DNA from: an uncultured Eubacteriales bacterium
Lineage (GTDB): Bacteria; Bacillota; Clostridia; Monoglobales; Monoglobaceae
Reading direction: 5' to 3'
Length of the DNA: 43,242 nt
Assembly (NCBI GenBank): GCA_958352815.1
Contig: CATWQA010000016.1
Span: 1 to 43,242 of the forward strand
The first letter of the stretch is position 1, and every line of letters begins with the position of its first letter. The notes under the pieces were generated by a model. The model was not told the origin of the DNA. It did no database searches and saw only the letters and a program-made list of their open reading frames with translations. Below are positions 15,480 to 24,722 of the stretch, in pieces. The position numbers were made by a program, and so were the translations under genes.

Positions 15480-18400
15480 TCAATTTATAGGTGTTGACGG
15501 TGCAGCCGCATTAGCCGTGGGAATGTCAGCGGTGATTGCCGCCTGATTTCCGTTTGGCAGCTTCTGGCTTGCTGCTCCGGGGGGCTGAGTGAGAACAAAC
15601 ACGAAGTTCAAAGTCTTTGCCGCCTTTGCTCTCGTTACAACAACCTTGGGTTCAAGGTCGCTGCCGCAGGCAATAGCGCCTCTCTTAATACCCTGCTCGC
15701 TTCTCATAAGTCCCAGATTATATACCTCTTTCACCTTTGCATAAAGAGCAGTGTCAATCTCTGAAATATCGGTCAAAGCGCCCCAGCCTGTCAACGGAAT
15801 ATAAGGTGAACCCTCATACTTGATGTTGGGGTCATAGTTGGGATCGTCCGGTGAGGGAACGCCGCCGTTTTGGTTCATGTATGAAACCTTGTTCCAGTTG
15901 CCGTTTTCGTCCTTGCCGTAAGCTGCAAGATAAGCGTCATAGAGTATTGCGCCCATAGCTTCTCTTGTGAGAGCCGCGTCGCTTGCAATAACCGTCTCGC
16001 TGACCAGAGCGGGTTCTGCCGTGAACGCTGCCGAAACAGTTACGTTCGAATTCACCTTGAACTTATACTCCTTAGAGGTTGCAACCTCCTTACCGTCTAC
16101 CAGAATAGCCTTGTTAAGGTAATAATCATTAGGTCTTGCAACAACCCTAATCTCATCTCCTGCGCTTACCTGAAGTGAGGTTGTGCTCTGAGGATAGTCG
16201 TTGGATTGATACATAACTCCGAACAATCTGCCTGTTCCGCCGTTAGTGTAAAGGTGGTAGGTCTTACCTGCCTCAACACTGAACTGAACCTCTCCGTACA
16301 CATTTGCCCTGTTTGCACTATCAGCCTTTTCACCCTCGATATATACATCCGACTTTGTGCCGTCAGTCATGTTCTCACAGGTGATAAGCTTTGTATTGTC
16401 AAACATCAGGAACATGCTCATAATGCCGCTTTCCTTAGCGGTATATACAGCGCGCTTAACCGGTCCTTCCTTACGGATTTCAACATAATTCGTAGAGACT
16501 CCGCTGTTTGATGAGAACACTCCGTTTTTGTCGTTGCCCGTTTTAATTTCTGCGGGAGCTGTCAAAGTGAAATAATCGTTATCGCCGATAACTGCATTCG
16601 CTTTAACGCTGCTTGGAACATCAACAGTTCCTGTGTGGAACTCGCTCTCGTTGTAAACGGTAACCTCTCCGCCCTCGGGCTGCTGAACAGTTACTGTATA
16701 TTCTCCGTCTGTCAGCTGAACATCGCCGTCAACCGAAGCTGTTGCTATCTCTGCAGCCTCTGCTGTCTTTGCGCCCAGCTCAGCGTAGGTCTTGTGGTAA
16801 CTTGTCAGTGAGTTTTCGGGAAGATTGAATACCTTCTCCATTGCTGTTGCAAACTCGCCGACCGTCATAGCGTCGTTGGGCTTAAACAGATTATCACTGT
16901 TCTTGTGCATAAGACCAAGCTCCAGAACCTTTTCGATGTTGTTTCTGTAGTAGTAGTTGGACTCTGCCTGCTTCGTTGCTCCGGGAACAACGCCGACTGC
17001 GCTGACGTCGCTTGCCATTTCAGGGAATACTGCCGACCAGTCGCCTGTCTGTGCCGCATTCTGTACGCTTGCGGGCATTAATGATACCAGACGCTGCATT
17101 ATAGCCTTATCTGTGTATGTATCGCTTGCCGCAACAGACTGGTCATAAATGTTCTGGAGCATGATACGGTTCCACTGCTTTGAAGCGCCTTCTCTGTAGT
17201 GGGTTCCGTCGCCGTTTGCGCCGTTTGCCGCATTGTTTGCAGGGAGCTCTCCTGCCTCTACGTTATTGTAGATATACATAACCTCTTTCGCGTCAAGAGA
17301 GTCGATGTACGCCTTTGCTCCCTCATACAGCTCTACCAGACCAACCTCCGGGTCGGACGCTGCCTTTGCACGCATGTTAGCGGGAGAGTCAGGGTTAAAG
17401 CCGTTGGGCTTTGTTGAGGACTCGCTGTACTTTCCGCTGCCTGTTCTGGGCATTGCCGTAACAAGCACGGGAGTCATACCTCTTGCCTTGATAGCTTCAA
17501 CGTACATATCAAGCCACTTATTGTACATCTCATTGTTTACCGCCAGGTTGTCTGTAACGGTACCGGAGCCTCTTGAAAATCTGTTTGTGCTGATTGTCTC
17601 GTCATTGTGGGCTGAATGAATAAATACAAAGTCGCCCTCTCTGCCTGTTACCAGTATCTCGTCAAAACGACCCTCGTTGTAATTGCTCTTCATAGCGCGG
17701 CCGCCCATTGAGTAATTAATAACGTTTACCTTTTCGGGGTCGAAGTAATTAACCAGTGTCTGACCCCAAGCACTGATAGTCTCGTTAAATGTATAGGTCT
17801 TTTGAGTTGAGTCGCCCAAAATATGGATTGTGGGCTTATCGCCTGCCGCTTTAACCTCTATGGGTGTAACAGTAATCTTCTTTACGCCCACAGTCTGAGG
17901 ACTTGAAGCGGACGCCAATGACTTAGGCTCGATTTCAATCTCGATAAAGTCCTGACCTGTTCCGAAGTCGTATGACCATACATTATCCGACCATACCGCA
18001 GTTGCTGTACGGGGAACCTCCCCTGCGTTGTCCCAGTTGCTTGTTCCCGTAAGTCTGCTTGCGTCCATACCTGTCGGAGCTACTCTTGTGTCATCACCTG
18101 AGCCTGTAACCTCAACCTCAATGTGGTATGCTCCTGCGCTGCCTGTGTCAATTCTGTAAATCATACCGCCGTAGTTGTAATCATCACCGTCATCGCTGTT
18201 GGTTTTATTGTGCAGATATGAGCCGTTTGACTCTGTAACAGACGCGCCCTCTGCCGATACGGTGATATTTGACACGGGAGCAACCTGTCTCTCATGTCCG
18301 CCGGGCATAATCGCCCCGGACTTTTCAACAAAACCCTGTCCGCTTGCCTGAGAGTACACCGGAACGGACGACATTTCCGTAAAGTCAACCACAACCTCGC

Positions 18401-21400
18401 CCATAGGCTTGCTGCCAACCTCTGCAGCGTCGCACAAGGGAACCATTTCCTCCAAGGAGTTCCAAAGGAATACCTTGTCTGCTTCAATACCGTCAAGCTT
18501 CACAATATCACCGTCCAACTCTGCTGTTTTCATGTCAATAAGAGTTTCCTCATCGTCATACTTAGCTGCAACTACAACACCTGACTCTGCGCCGCTTATC
18601 TCAACCACGGTGCTGCCGTCCTCAACATATGCCGCCTTGATAGCAGGCTCTGCAATCGGATCTTCTGTGGGAGCAGGAGTAGCTGTAGGCTGCTGCGTAG
18701 GTACAGGTGTAGCCGTAGGCTGCTCGGGAGCTAAGCCTAGATCCTTTGTGCCCGCAACAATAATCGCATAGAGGTCGGGCAGCCATTTCTCGTCCGTTTT
18801 TATGGTGATGCTTTCACCTGCCTGAGCCTCAGGCACCTCAATATCAGCTGTATAGAGCTTGAGCGTACCCTGAGCGTTTGTTGCAAAGTCAACACCCTCG
18901 CCGAATGTATATACCTTATCGCCGACTGTTACGGTCTTTGCACCACTCTCATTGTTATAGCCCAGCATGAACATTCTGTACTTGCCTGCTTTATCTACGA
19001 TAATAGACGGATTGGATCCGTTGTTGCCGTTACCTAAATAGTTAAGGTAATATTGGGTCAGGTCAGAATCTACCTTTGTTGAGTCGGAAGAATCCGCAAA
19101 CAAAGTCTTTGCCGTTTCGTCAGCTCCGCTTACAAATGTTGCAGCAGAACCGTTATTCTGATTTCCGCCCGTTATGTTGCCGAGAGCCTTGCTGTACTTA
19201 TAAACGCCCTCGCCCTCAGGAACGGGTGCAGGTGTCGCATTTGCTTCCTCGTCTGTAACCAAATGCTTATAGGTAACCTTTACGTTTGTTATCTCGTATG
19301 TTTCGCTGCCTGAGTACACGCCCATATAGAGCTTGCCCTTTTCATAGTTTGAGGGGAATGTTGCGAAGGTGTATTCTTTATACGCACTTGAACCCTCACC
19401 GGCAGCCGAAAGCGTCTCTGTCTTATAGTTTATTGTTACATATGCTGTAGACGGAGTGCCTGCCGCGAACTTACCGCAAGCGTTGAGCCATTGGTCATCA
19501 CCGTTTGACGAACCGCTGTACGACTGGGCTGAATCTACCATGTCAAGCTGATTCCAGTGTCCCAGCTTGCCCAGAATAAATCTTGAATTTACGCCGCTTG
19601 TCTTTAAGCTCGATTCAGGTTCGGTTGAAAGAATATCAATAAAGCTGTTGCCGCTTGTTCCGGGCGTAACGTTCATCTTGTATGCCACGGTTATGATTTC
19701 GCTGTTTGCAACCTCGTCATCGCCTGCCGCCTTCTTTGCAAGATCAATCAGATCATAGGACTTAAAGCCCTCAGTGGAGCTGTACTTAATTCCAAGATCA
19801 ACCGTCTTATCAACAATCTTTTGAGAAGTGATGTTAAGGGGAACACTTTCGCCTTTTGTCCCCGTTATGGTTGTCACGCCGTTTTCCGGTGATGTTATGG
19901 TAAAGTCGTCGCTTGTGGAAACAATTTTCACGTCATATGTACCCACAGGAATATTCTCCAGCGTGGCGGTTGTTGTCTTTCCGGTCACATCAATATTTAC
20001 CGATTTGATGAGCGCGCCGTTCTTTGTCAGCGTGATCGCGTACGTATTTGCTCCGTCAAGAGATTGATTAATCGTGACGGGAACAGTATATACATTTGTT
20101 GTGTCGGTAGTGGGCGTTATTTTAACAGGGATTTCCTTCTTATCGCCTACGCCTGTTGCGGTGTTCATGGCGTAGAGAGTTATTTTTGTTTCAATGCTTG
20201 CCTCTCCTGCCGCGGGACGGGTTACCGTAACCTTCGTGCCGTCCTGACTTACAACTGCGTTTGTTGAAGCAGACTCCCACTTAAATTCAATTCCTGTGGG
20301 AGCTTTGGGCAGGTCAAAGGTTGTCTCCTCGCTCTCGGGGATAGTGATGGTTGTCTCTGCAATCGCCTTGTCAACCTCTGTAAGCTCTGCGCTGAAGTTC
20401 ATGGGATCCCATTCGGATCTGCCCTTGGTATCCTGCTGCCAGCTGTTGTTGAAGTAGTTCCTGGGGTTGAACTCCAGTATCTGCCACTCATCAAGCACGC
20501 TGCCCATGCCTGTTCCGCCTTTTTCAACGCTTTCGTTTACAAGTCTTTCACTTGTGTCAACAGCCTTGCCGCTGGCGTTATATGTACCGTATTCATAGAA
20601 ACGGGCGAGATTCATCATATTATCTGACATATCTCTCCAGCCGACACTGTCAATACCCGCTGCGCTTGCACCGACCTCTTTGGTATCATCAATCTTTGTT
20701 TTGTAGAACGTAATCTGCGCCGCCTGTCTCCAGGGTCTGCCAAGCATTGACGTGCCGATATTGTCAAGCACGTTATACAGCGTGCAGTTCCAGAACAAAT
20801 ATCCGTAGGGGTTGTTTGCGTCATGGTTTGCCGCCGTTACTGTTGCGCCGTAGCTCTTGTTTGTCATACCCTCTGCACCAAGCATACAGTTATCAAACAC
20901 AACCGAAGCATCGCCGTAGATATAGTCAGTTCCGCCGATGAGATTGCAGTCCTTAAAGTACATTCTGCCTGTGCCGACCCAGATACTGTCCTGATTACCT
21001 CTTACTCTGATACCGTTACAGATAATCCTGTCGCCGTTAAATGCAATCGCATGACCGCGCTCGTTGTACTTGTCGGAGCGTGCAAGATATGCGCTCTGCT
21101 CAGCTGTCAAATTTGTAAGAGCTTCAAGAGCCTTTACCTTAGATGCGTCATCTTCGATTGCAAATGCTTTATTAATCGCATCGGAGGCAGCGGGCGCTGT
21201 GCTTTCGCTGCAAACAGTCAGATTATCACGGCGCGGAAGAACATACTCCGTTGCGTGATCCGCGTTTCTGCACTCCTGAGAAGCAACGCCGACTCTCTTT
21301 TCGCCCTCCGTTACCATAACGGGGATAGAGTTTACTATGTTGAAGTCCTCAACCGTAATATCGCTGGAATTATCGTCAATAAAGAGCGCCGCCTGATCAA

Positions 21401-22001
21401 CAAAGTCGCCGATATGCTTGTGATCGCCGCTGATAGTTACGCTGTGAGCTTGACCGTCACTTGTATAATAATTTACAACGTCGCCTTTGTTGAGGCACTG
21501 ACCGAGCTTATATACGGTAAAGTCCTCTTCAACATTCGTACCGTTTTCTGCGTCATTGTAACCCGTCCATGTGCGAGAATCATTCCAGTTAAGCAGCGGA
21601 TTGTAGTTACCGTCAAGGTCGCAGTCCCCTGCGCAATAGCCTGTGCAGTAATACCAGTGCAGGTCAACCTGCCCGTCTGTGTCCGGAGTCTGCCTTAGGG
21701 TCAGATACTTCATACCCACAATCTTAACCTGCTCCTCATAGTCGCCAGGGTTTACGTTAATCGTAACCCTGTCCGCTTCAGACTGAGGATTAAGTTCCTT
21801 TGCCTTTGCAACCGCGTCACGGATTGTGTTAAATGTGGTGTCGTCCGCAGCTGCGTTTTTGTCAACCGTTAAGGTTACCGCCGCCGCCAAAACGGCGCCG
21901 TCCCCTTGCTCATCGCTTGGTTCTGCATATGCAAGGTTTATTGAAAGGGTCGAAAGCAACATTGCAATAATCAAAACCAAACTTATGTTTCTTCTTATCA
22001 T
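15480..22001 (-). CDS. Secreted multimodular pectin esterase: CE8 methylesterase plus CE12 acetylesterase with SLH-like C-terminus
   Basis: This 2173-residue exoprotein has a signal peptide (AYA/E cut after residue 26). The CE8 pectin methylesterase domain (about 40-520) has catalytic Asp338 in GNQDS, Asp359 in GGTDYIYG, and Arg422 in LGRPW. Ig-like and carbohydrate-binding-like modules follow (about 550-730, 732-917, 932-1085), then a Pro/Thr linker (about 1093-1118) and another beta module (about 1200-1385). A CE12 SGNH esterase (about 1388-1650) has Ser1398 in GDST, Asn1466 in HNDE and Asp1598/His1601 in DGTH, as in rhamnogalacturonan acetylesterases. SLH-like repeats lie near 1685-1729 and 2000-2135, separated by inserted beta modules. 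It should demethylate and deacetylate pectin at the cell surface. The ribosome site AAGGAGG is strong. SLH assignment is less certain than the two enzymes. Confidence 0.92.
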   Translation of the reverse strand: MIRRNISLVLIIAMLLSTLSINLAYAEPSDEQGDGAVLAAAVTLTVDKNAAADDTTFNTIRDAVAKAKELNPQSEADRVTINVNPGDYEEQVKIVGMKYLTLRQTPDTDGQVDLHWYYCTGYCAGDCDLDGNYNPLLNWNDSRTWTGYNDAENGTNVEEDFTVYKLGQCLNKGDVVNYYTSDGQAHSVTISGDHKHIGDFVDQAALFIDDNSSDITVEDFNIVNSIPVMVTEGEKRVGVASQECRNADHATEYVLPRRDNLTVCSESTAPAASDAINKAFAIEDDASKVKALEALTNLTAEQSAYLARSDKYNERGHAIAFNGDRIICNGIRVRGNQDSIWVGTGRMYFKDCNLIGGTDYIYGDASVVFDNCMLGAEGMTNKSYGATVTAANHDANNPYGYLFWNCTLYNVLDNIGTSMLGRPWRQAAQITFYKTKIDDTKEVGASAAGIDSVGWRDMSDNMMNLARFYEYGTYNASGKAVDTSERLVNESVEKGGTGMGSVLDEWQILEFNPRNYFNNSWQQDTKGRSEWDPMNFSAELTEVDKAIAETTITIPESEETTFDLPKAPTGIEFKWESASTNAVVSQDGTKVTVTRPAAGEASIETKITLYAMNTATGVGDKKEIPVKITPTTDTTNVYTVPVTINQSLDGANTYAITLTKNGALIKSVNIDVTGKTTTATLENIPVGTYDVKIVSTSDDFTITSPENGVTTITGTKGESVPLNITSQKIVDKTVDLGIKYSSTEGFKSYDLIDLAKKAAGDDEVANSEIITVAYKMNVTPGTSGNSFIDILSTEPESSLKTSGVNSRFILGKLGHWNQLDMVDSAQSYSGSSNGDDQWLNACGKFAAGTPSTAYVTINYKTETLSAAGEGSSAYKEYTFATFPSNYEKGKLYMGVYSGSETYEITNVKVTYKHLVTDEEANATPAPVPEGEGVYKYSKALGNITGGNQNNGSAATFVSGADETAKTLFADSSDSTKVDSDLTQYYLNYLGNGNNGSNPSIIVDKAGKYRMFMLGYNNESGAKTVTVGDKVYTFGEGVDFATNAQGTLKLYTADIEVPEAQAGESITIKTDEKWLPDLYAIIVAGTKDLGLAPEQPTATPVPTQQPTATPAPTEDPIAEPAIKAAYVEDGSTVVEISGAESGVVVAAKYDDEETLIDMKTAELDGDIVKLDGIEADKVFLWNSLEEMVPLCDAAEVGSKPMGEVVVDFTEMSSVPVYSQASGQGFVEKSGAIMPGGHERQVAPVSNITVSAEGASVTESNGSYLHNKTNSDDGDDYNYGGMIYRIDTGSAGAYHIEVEVTGSGDDTRVAPTGMDASRLTGTSNWDNAGEVPRTATAVWSDNVWSYDFGTGQDFIEIEIEPKSLASASSPQTVGVKKITVTPIEVKAAGDKPTIHILGDSTQKTYTFNETISAWGQTLVNYFDPEKVNVINYSMGGRAMKSNYNEGRFDEILVTGREGDFVFIHSAHNDETISTNRFSRGSGTVTDNLAVNNEMYNKWLDMYVEAIKARGMTPVLVTAMPRTGSGKYSESSTKPNGFNPDSPANMRAKAASDPEVGLVELYEGAKAYIDSLDAKEVMYIYNNVEAGELPANNAANGANGDGTHYREGASKQWNRIMLQNIYDQSVAASDTYTDKAIMQRLVSLMPASVQNAAQTGDWSAVFPEMASDVSAVGVVPGATKQAESNYYYRNNIEKVLELGLMHKNSDNLFKPNDAMTVGEFATAMEKVFNLPENSLTSYHKTYAELGAKTAEAAEIATASVDGDVQLTDGEYTVTVQQPEGGEVTVYNESEFHTGTVDVPSSVKANAVIGDNDYFTLTAPAEIKTGNDKNGVFSSNSGVSTNYVEIRKEGPVKRAVYTAKESGIMSMFLMFDNTKLITCENMTDGTKSDVYIEGEKADSANRANVYGEVQFSVEAGKTYHLYTNGGTGRLFGVMYQSNDYPQSTTSLQVSAGDEIRVVARPNDYYLNKAILVDGKEVATSKEYKFKVNSNVTVSAAFTAEPALVSETVIASDAALTREAMGAILYDAYLAAYGKDENGNWNKVSYMNQNGGVPSPDDPNYDPNIKYEGSPYIPLTGWGALTDISEIDTALYAKVKEVYNLGLMRSEQGIKRGAIACGSDLEPKVVVTRAKAAKTLNFVFVLTQPPGAASQKLPNGNQAAITADIPTANAAAPSTPIN

Positions 22002-22244
22002 TTCTTCTCCTCCTTATCTGATAAGTATTTATATATATAATAACATAATCACAGACAAAATCAATAGCCAGATTTGTATAATTTTTAAAATACCAGTTCG
22101 CAATATTTCTGTATCACCTCTCGTTTTATTGCCTGCATTCCAAAACAAATATTAAAAGTACAGCAATCAAGCGCACACAATTCCAAAATATACCCTTTCA
22201 AAATTTGTGTAAATATATGAAATTAAAAAATTTTTAACAAATGC
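22002..22244. other. AT-rich divergent intergenic region
   Basis: The spacer between the pectin esterase gene and the ABC operon (about 320 bases in all) shows no gene. For the minus strand a TTGTCT/17/TATATA arrangement about 30 bases before the esterase start is a weak promoter candidate. No operator-like repeat or RNA structure stands out. Confidence 0.5.
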
Positions 22245-22273
22245 TTGATATTTATTCAAAAGTCTGGTATTAT
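22245..22273 (+). promoter_or_regulatory. Promoter of the amino-acid ABC importer operon
   Basis: TTGATA (22245-22250), 17 bases, TATTAT (22268-22273), about 49 bases before the first start codon. Confidence 0.7.
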
Positions 22274-22321
22274 ATATAAAAAGTTGCGCTCTTTTGCGTG
22301 TATAGGGAGTTGGTGAGTTAA

Positions 22322-23008
22322 TTGGACTTTTTTAATTCTATGTCGCAGGGACTGTATTCAACCTTTATAATTAACGATCGCTGGACGCTGTTTGTGTCCG
22401 GTCTTGGGTATACTCTGCTTATCTCGCTCTTTGCCGTTTTGCTCGGTCTTGTTATCGGAATTGCTGCGGCTCTTTGCAGGCTAAGCAAGTTTAAGCCTGT
22501 CAAGTGGCTTGCGGGAATTTATATTGACATAATCCGAGGCACGCCTACAATGGTTCAGGTGTTGATTATCTACTACGTTATCTTCGCCAGCGTACATATT
22601 CAGGCGTGGATTGTGGGCTTTATCGCCTTTGGTATTAACAGCGGCGCGTACATAGCAGAGATTATCAGAGGCGGTATTCTTTCCATAGATAAAGGGCAGA
22701 CAGAGGCAGGCCGTTCACTTGGCTTGTCGGGTTCCCAGACTATGGGGTACATAGTTATGCCTCAGGCGATGAAGAATATTCTGCCCGCTCTTGCAAATGA
22801 GTTTATTGTGCTGATTAAGGAAACGGCTGTTATCGGTATGGTAAACAACGTTGACTTGCTGGGAGCGGCTAAACAGGTTCAGACCATGACTTATGATTTT
22901 CTGTGGCCGCTGCTTTCCTGTGCGGTTATATACTATGTAATTATAAAAATTCTCACAATCATATTATCCAAAATTGAAGACAAGCTCAGAAAGGGCGATA
23001 AGAGATAA
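22322..23008 (+). CDS. Polar amino-acid ABC transporter permease (His/Glu/Gln/Arg family)
   Basis: The 228-residue permease has about five membrane helices. The EAA loop region contains GQTEAGRSLGLSGSQTMGYIVMPQAMKNILPALANEFIVL in parts typical of the HisM/GlnP family, and the N-terminal RGTPTMVQVLIIYY motif is also characteristic. It forms the membrane channel for the ATPase and binding protein that follow. The start is TTG with GGTGAG five bases upstream; an ATG six codons later is the alternative. Substrate cannot be read from sequence; glutamine, glutamate, cystine or basic amino acids are all possible. Confidence 0.93.
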   Translation: MDFFNSMSQGLYSTFIINDRWTLFVSGLGYTLLISLFAVLLGLVIGIAAALCRLSKFKPVKWLAGIYIDIIRGTPTMVQVLIIYYVIFASVHIQAWIVGFIAFGINSGAYIAEIIRGGILSIDKGQTEAGRSLGLSGSQTMGYIVMPQAMKNILPALANEFIVLIKETAVIGMVNNVDLLGAAKQVQTMTYDFLWPLLSCAVIYYVIIKILTIILSKIEDKLRKGDKR

Positions 23009-23044
23009 TAGTTTTGAGATAATACGGTTTAGGAGGAAGTATTT

Positions 23045-23773
23045 ATGTCAATGATTGAAGTAAAAAATCTCAACAAGAGCTTTGGTAAGCTCAATGTTTT
23101 GAAAAACATAAACGAAACTATTGACAGAGGCGAAAAGGTTGTTGTTATCGGGCCGTCAGGCAGCGGCAAATCCACCTTTTTAAGGTGCTTAAACCTGCTT
23201 GAAACACCAACGTCGGGACACATAATGATTGACGGAACGGATATTACCGACCCGAAAATAGACATCAATCACATAAGAGAAAAAATGGGAATGGTTTTTC
23301 AGCACTTTAACCTGTTTCCCCATTTGAGCATAATGGAAAATATAACTCTTGCCCCCATAAAGGTTAAGAAACAGTCAAAGAGCCAAGCCGAAAAGCGGGC
23401 AATGGAGCTACTTAAAATCGTGGGGCTGGAGGACAAGGCAAGCAGCTTCCCGGCACAGCTTTCGGGAGGTCAGCAGCAGAGAATTGCAATCGCCAGAGCT
23501 CTTGCTATGGACCCTGAAATTATGCTGTTTGACGAGCCCACCTCCGCTCTTGACCCTGAAATGGTAGGCGAGGTTCTGTCGGTTATGAAAGACCTGGCGG
23601 ACAACGGTATGACTATGGTCGTAGTTACCCACGAAATGGGATTTGCAAGAGAAATCGCCTCAAGGGTTATGTTTATGGACGAGGGTATCGTCTATGAGCA
23701 GAACACCCCCGCAAAGCTCTTTGACTCGCCTCAAAACGAGAGAACCAAGTCATTCCTCAGCAAAATTCTGTAA
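23045..23773 (+). CDS. Polar amino-acid ABC transporter ATP-binding protein
   Basis: The 242-residue ATPase powers the importer. Walker A GPSGSGKS is at 36-43, the Q-loop is in MVFQHFNLFPH near 83-93, the signature LSGGQQQR is at 139-146, and Walker B LFDEPTSALD is at 161-170. The switch histidine is in VVTHEMGFA. The MVFQHFNLFPHL block is the hallmark of the GlnQ/HisP group. AGGAGG lies before the ATG, 36 bases after the permease stop. Confidence 0.96.
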   Translation: MSMIEVKNLNKSFGKLNVLKNINETIDRGEKVVVIGPSGSGKSTFLRCLNLLETPTSGHIMIDGTDITDPKIDINHIREKMGMVFQHFNLFPHLSIMENITLAPIKVKKQSKSQAEKRAMELLKIVGLEDKASSFPAQLSGGQQQRIAIARALAMDPEIMLFDEPTSALDPEMVGEVLSVMKDLADNGMTMVVVTHEMGFAREIASRVMFMDEGIVYEQNTPAKLFDSPQNERTKSFLSKIL

Positions 23774-23809
23774 AAAAATTAATTTATTATAAAAATAGGA
23801 GAGATTGAA

Positions 23810-24637
23810 ATGAACAAAAATCTGAAAAAGGTACTGGCAGTTGCAACATCAATCGTGCTGAGCGTCGGCGTTCTGGCAGCCTGCGGTACAAAACCAAACG
23901 AGACGGCAACAGACGAGACAACAACATCAGCAAGCGATAAGCTCATCATGGGCACAAACGCAGCTTTCCCTCCCTTTGAGTTTGTAACAACAAACGGTTT
24001 GGTCGACAAGTACGACGGTATTGACGTTGCCATTGCGCTGAAGATCGCCGAGAAGGCAGGCAAGACTCTCGAAGTTTCAGATATGGAATTTGACGGTCTT
24101 ATCGCCGCTGTTTCAACAGGCAAGGTTGACATGGCTGTTGCAGGCATGACGGTTACAGAGGAAAGAAAGCAGAACGTTGACTTCTCCGATACCTACTATG
24201 TTGCAGAGCAGGTTATCGTTGTTGCAGAGGACAATACAGACATCACAAACGCCGAGTCTCTCAAGGACGGCAAAAAGGTCGGCGTTGTTCTGGGCTACAC
24301 AGCGGACAGCATCGTAACAGAGGATTTGGCTCTTGACGATGCAAACATTGTCAGAGCAAACAGAGGTATTGACGTTGTTCAGGACGTTAAGAACGGCAAG
24401 TTGGACGCAGTTGTTATTGACTCTTATACCGGCAAGAAGCTGGCTGAAGCTAACGGTCTGAAGGTTATTGAGGATCCTGAAGCATTTACTGCCGAGGAAT
24501 ATGCAATCGCTGTTAAGAAGGGCAACACAGAGCTCCTTGACGTTATCAACGAAACTCTCGCCGAGATGAAAGAAAGCGGAGAGATTGAAGAACTGGCTGC
24601 TTCATACAACGATTCAACCGTTGAGGAAACGGAATAA
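23810..24637 (+). CDS. Amino-acid ABC transporter substrate-binding lipoprotein
   Basis: The 275-residue binding protein is a lipoprotein with lipobox LAAC and acylated Cys25, followed by a Thr/Glu-rich linker. The family 3 solute-binding fold shows FPPFEF near the mature start, GIDVAIALKIAEKAG, the signature TVTEERKQNVDFSDTYY (ligand Arg and aromatic residues), and GVVLGYTADS for the second lobe. It captures a polar amino acid outside the membrane and delivers it to the permease. It lies 36 bases after the ATPase gene with an AGGAGA site. A hairpin terminator follows. Confidence 0.95.
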   Translation: MNKNLKKVLAVATSIVLSVGVLAACGTKPNETATDETTTSASDKLIMGTNAAFPPFEFVTTNGLVDKYDGIDVAIALKIAEKAGKTLEVSDMEFDGLIAAVSTGKVDMAVAGMTVTEERKQNVDFSDTYYVAEQVIVVAEDNTDITNAESLKDGKKVGVVLGYTADSIVTEDLALDDANIVRANRGIDVVQDVKNGKLDAVVIDSYTGKKLAEANGLKVIEDPEAFTAEEYAIAVKKGNTELLDVINETLAEMKESGEIEELAASYNDSTVEETE

Positions 24638-24664
24638 TATTAAGACACTTATTGTAACGTGATA

Positions 24665-24710
24665 AATAGGTACTGTGACAAGCTTCATGTTGCAGTGCCT
24701 ATTATTTTTC
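24665..24710 (+). terminator. Terminator between the ABC operon and the MocR-type regulator
   Basis: AATAGGTACTG (24665-24675) pairs with CAGTGCCTATT (24693-24703) with one G-U pair, followed by an ATTTTT run. The regulator's ribosome site begins immediately after, so readthrough would express the regulator. Confidence 0.85.
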
Positions 24711-24722
24711 GGAGGTTCTTAA

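Noticed and set aside
20823..21698. 291-codon open frame on the plus strand
   Set aside because: It lies entirely opposite the CE8 domain of the pectin esterase, has no ribosome site, and its translation is a cysteine- and valine-rich shadow without family motifs.
22002..22321. Riboswitch upstream of the amino-acid importer
   Set aside because: The predicted leader is about 40 bases long and shows no conserved aptamer core or terminator.
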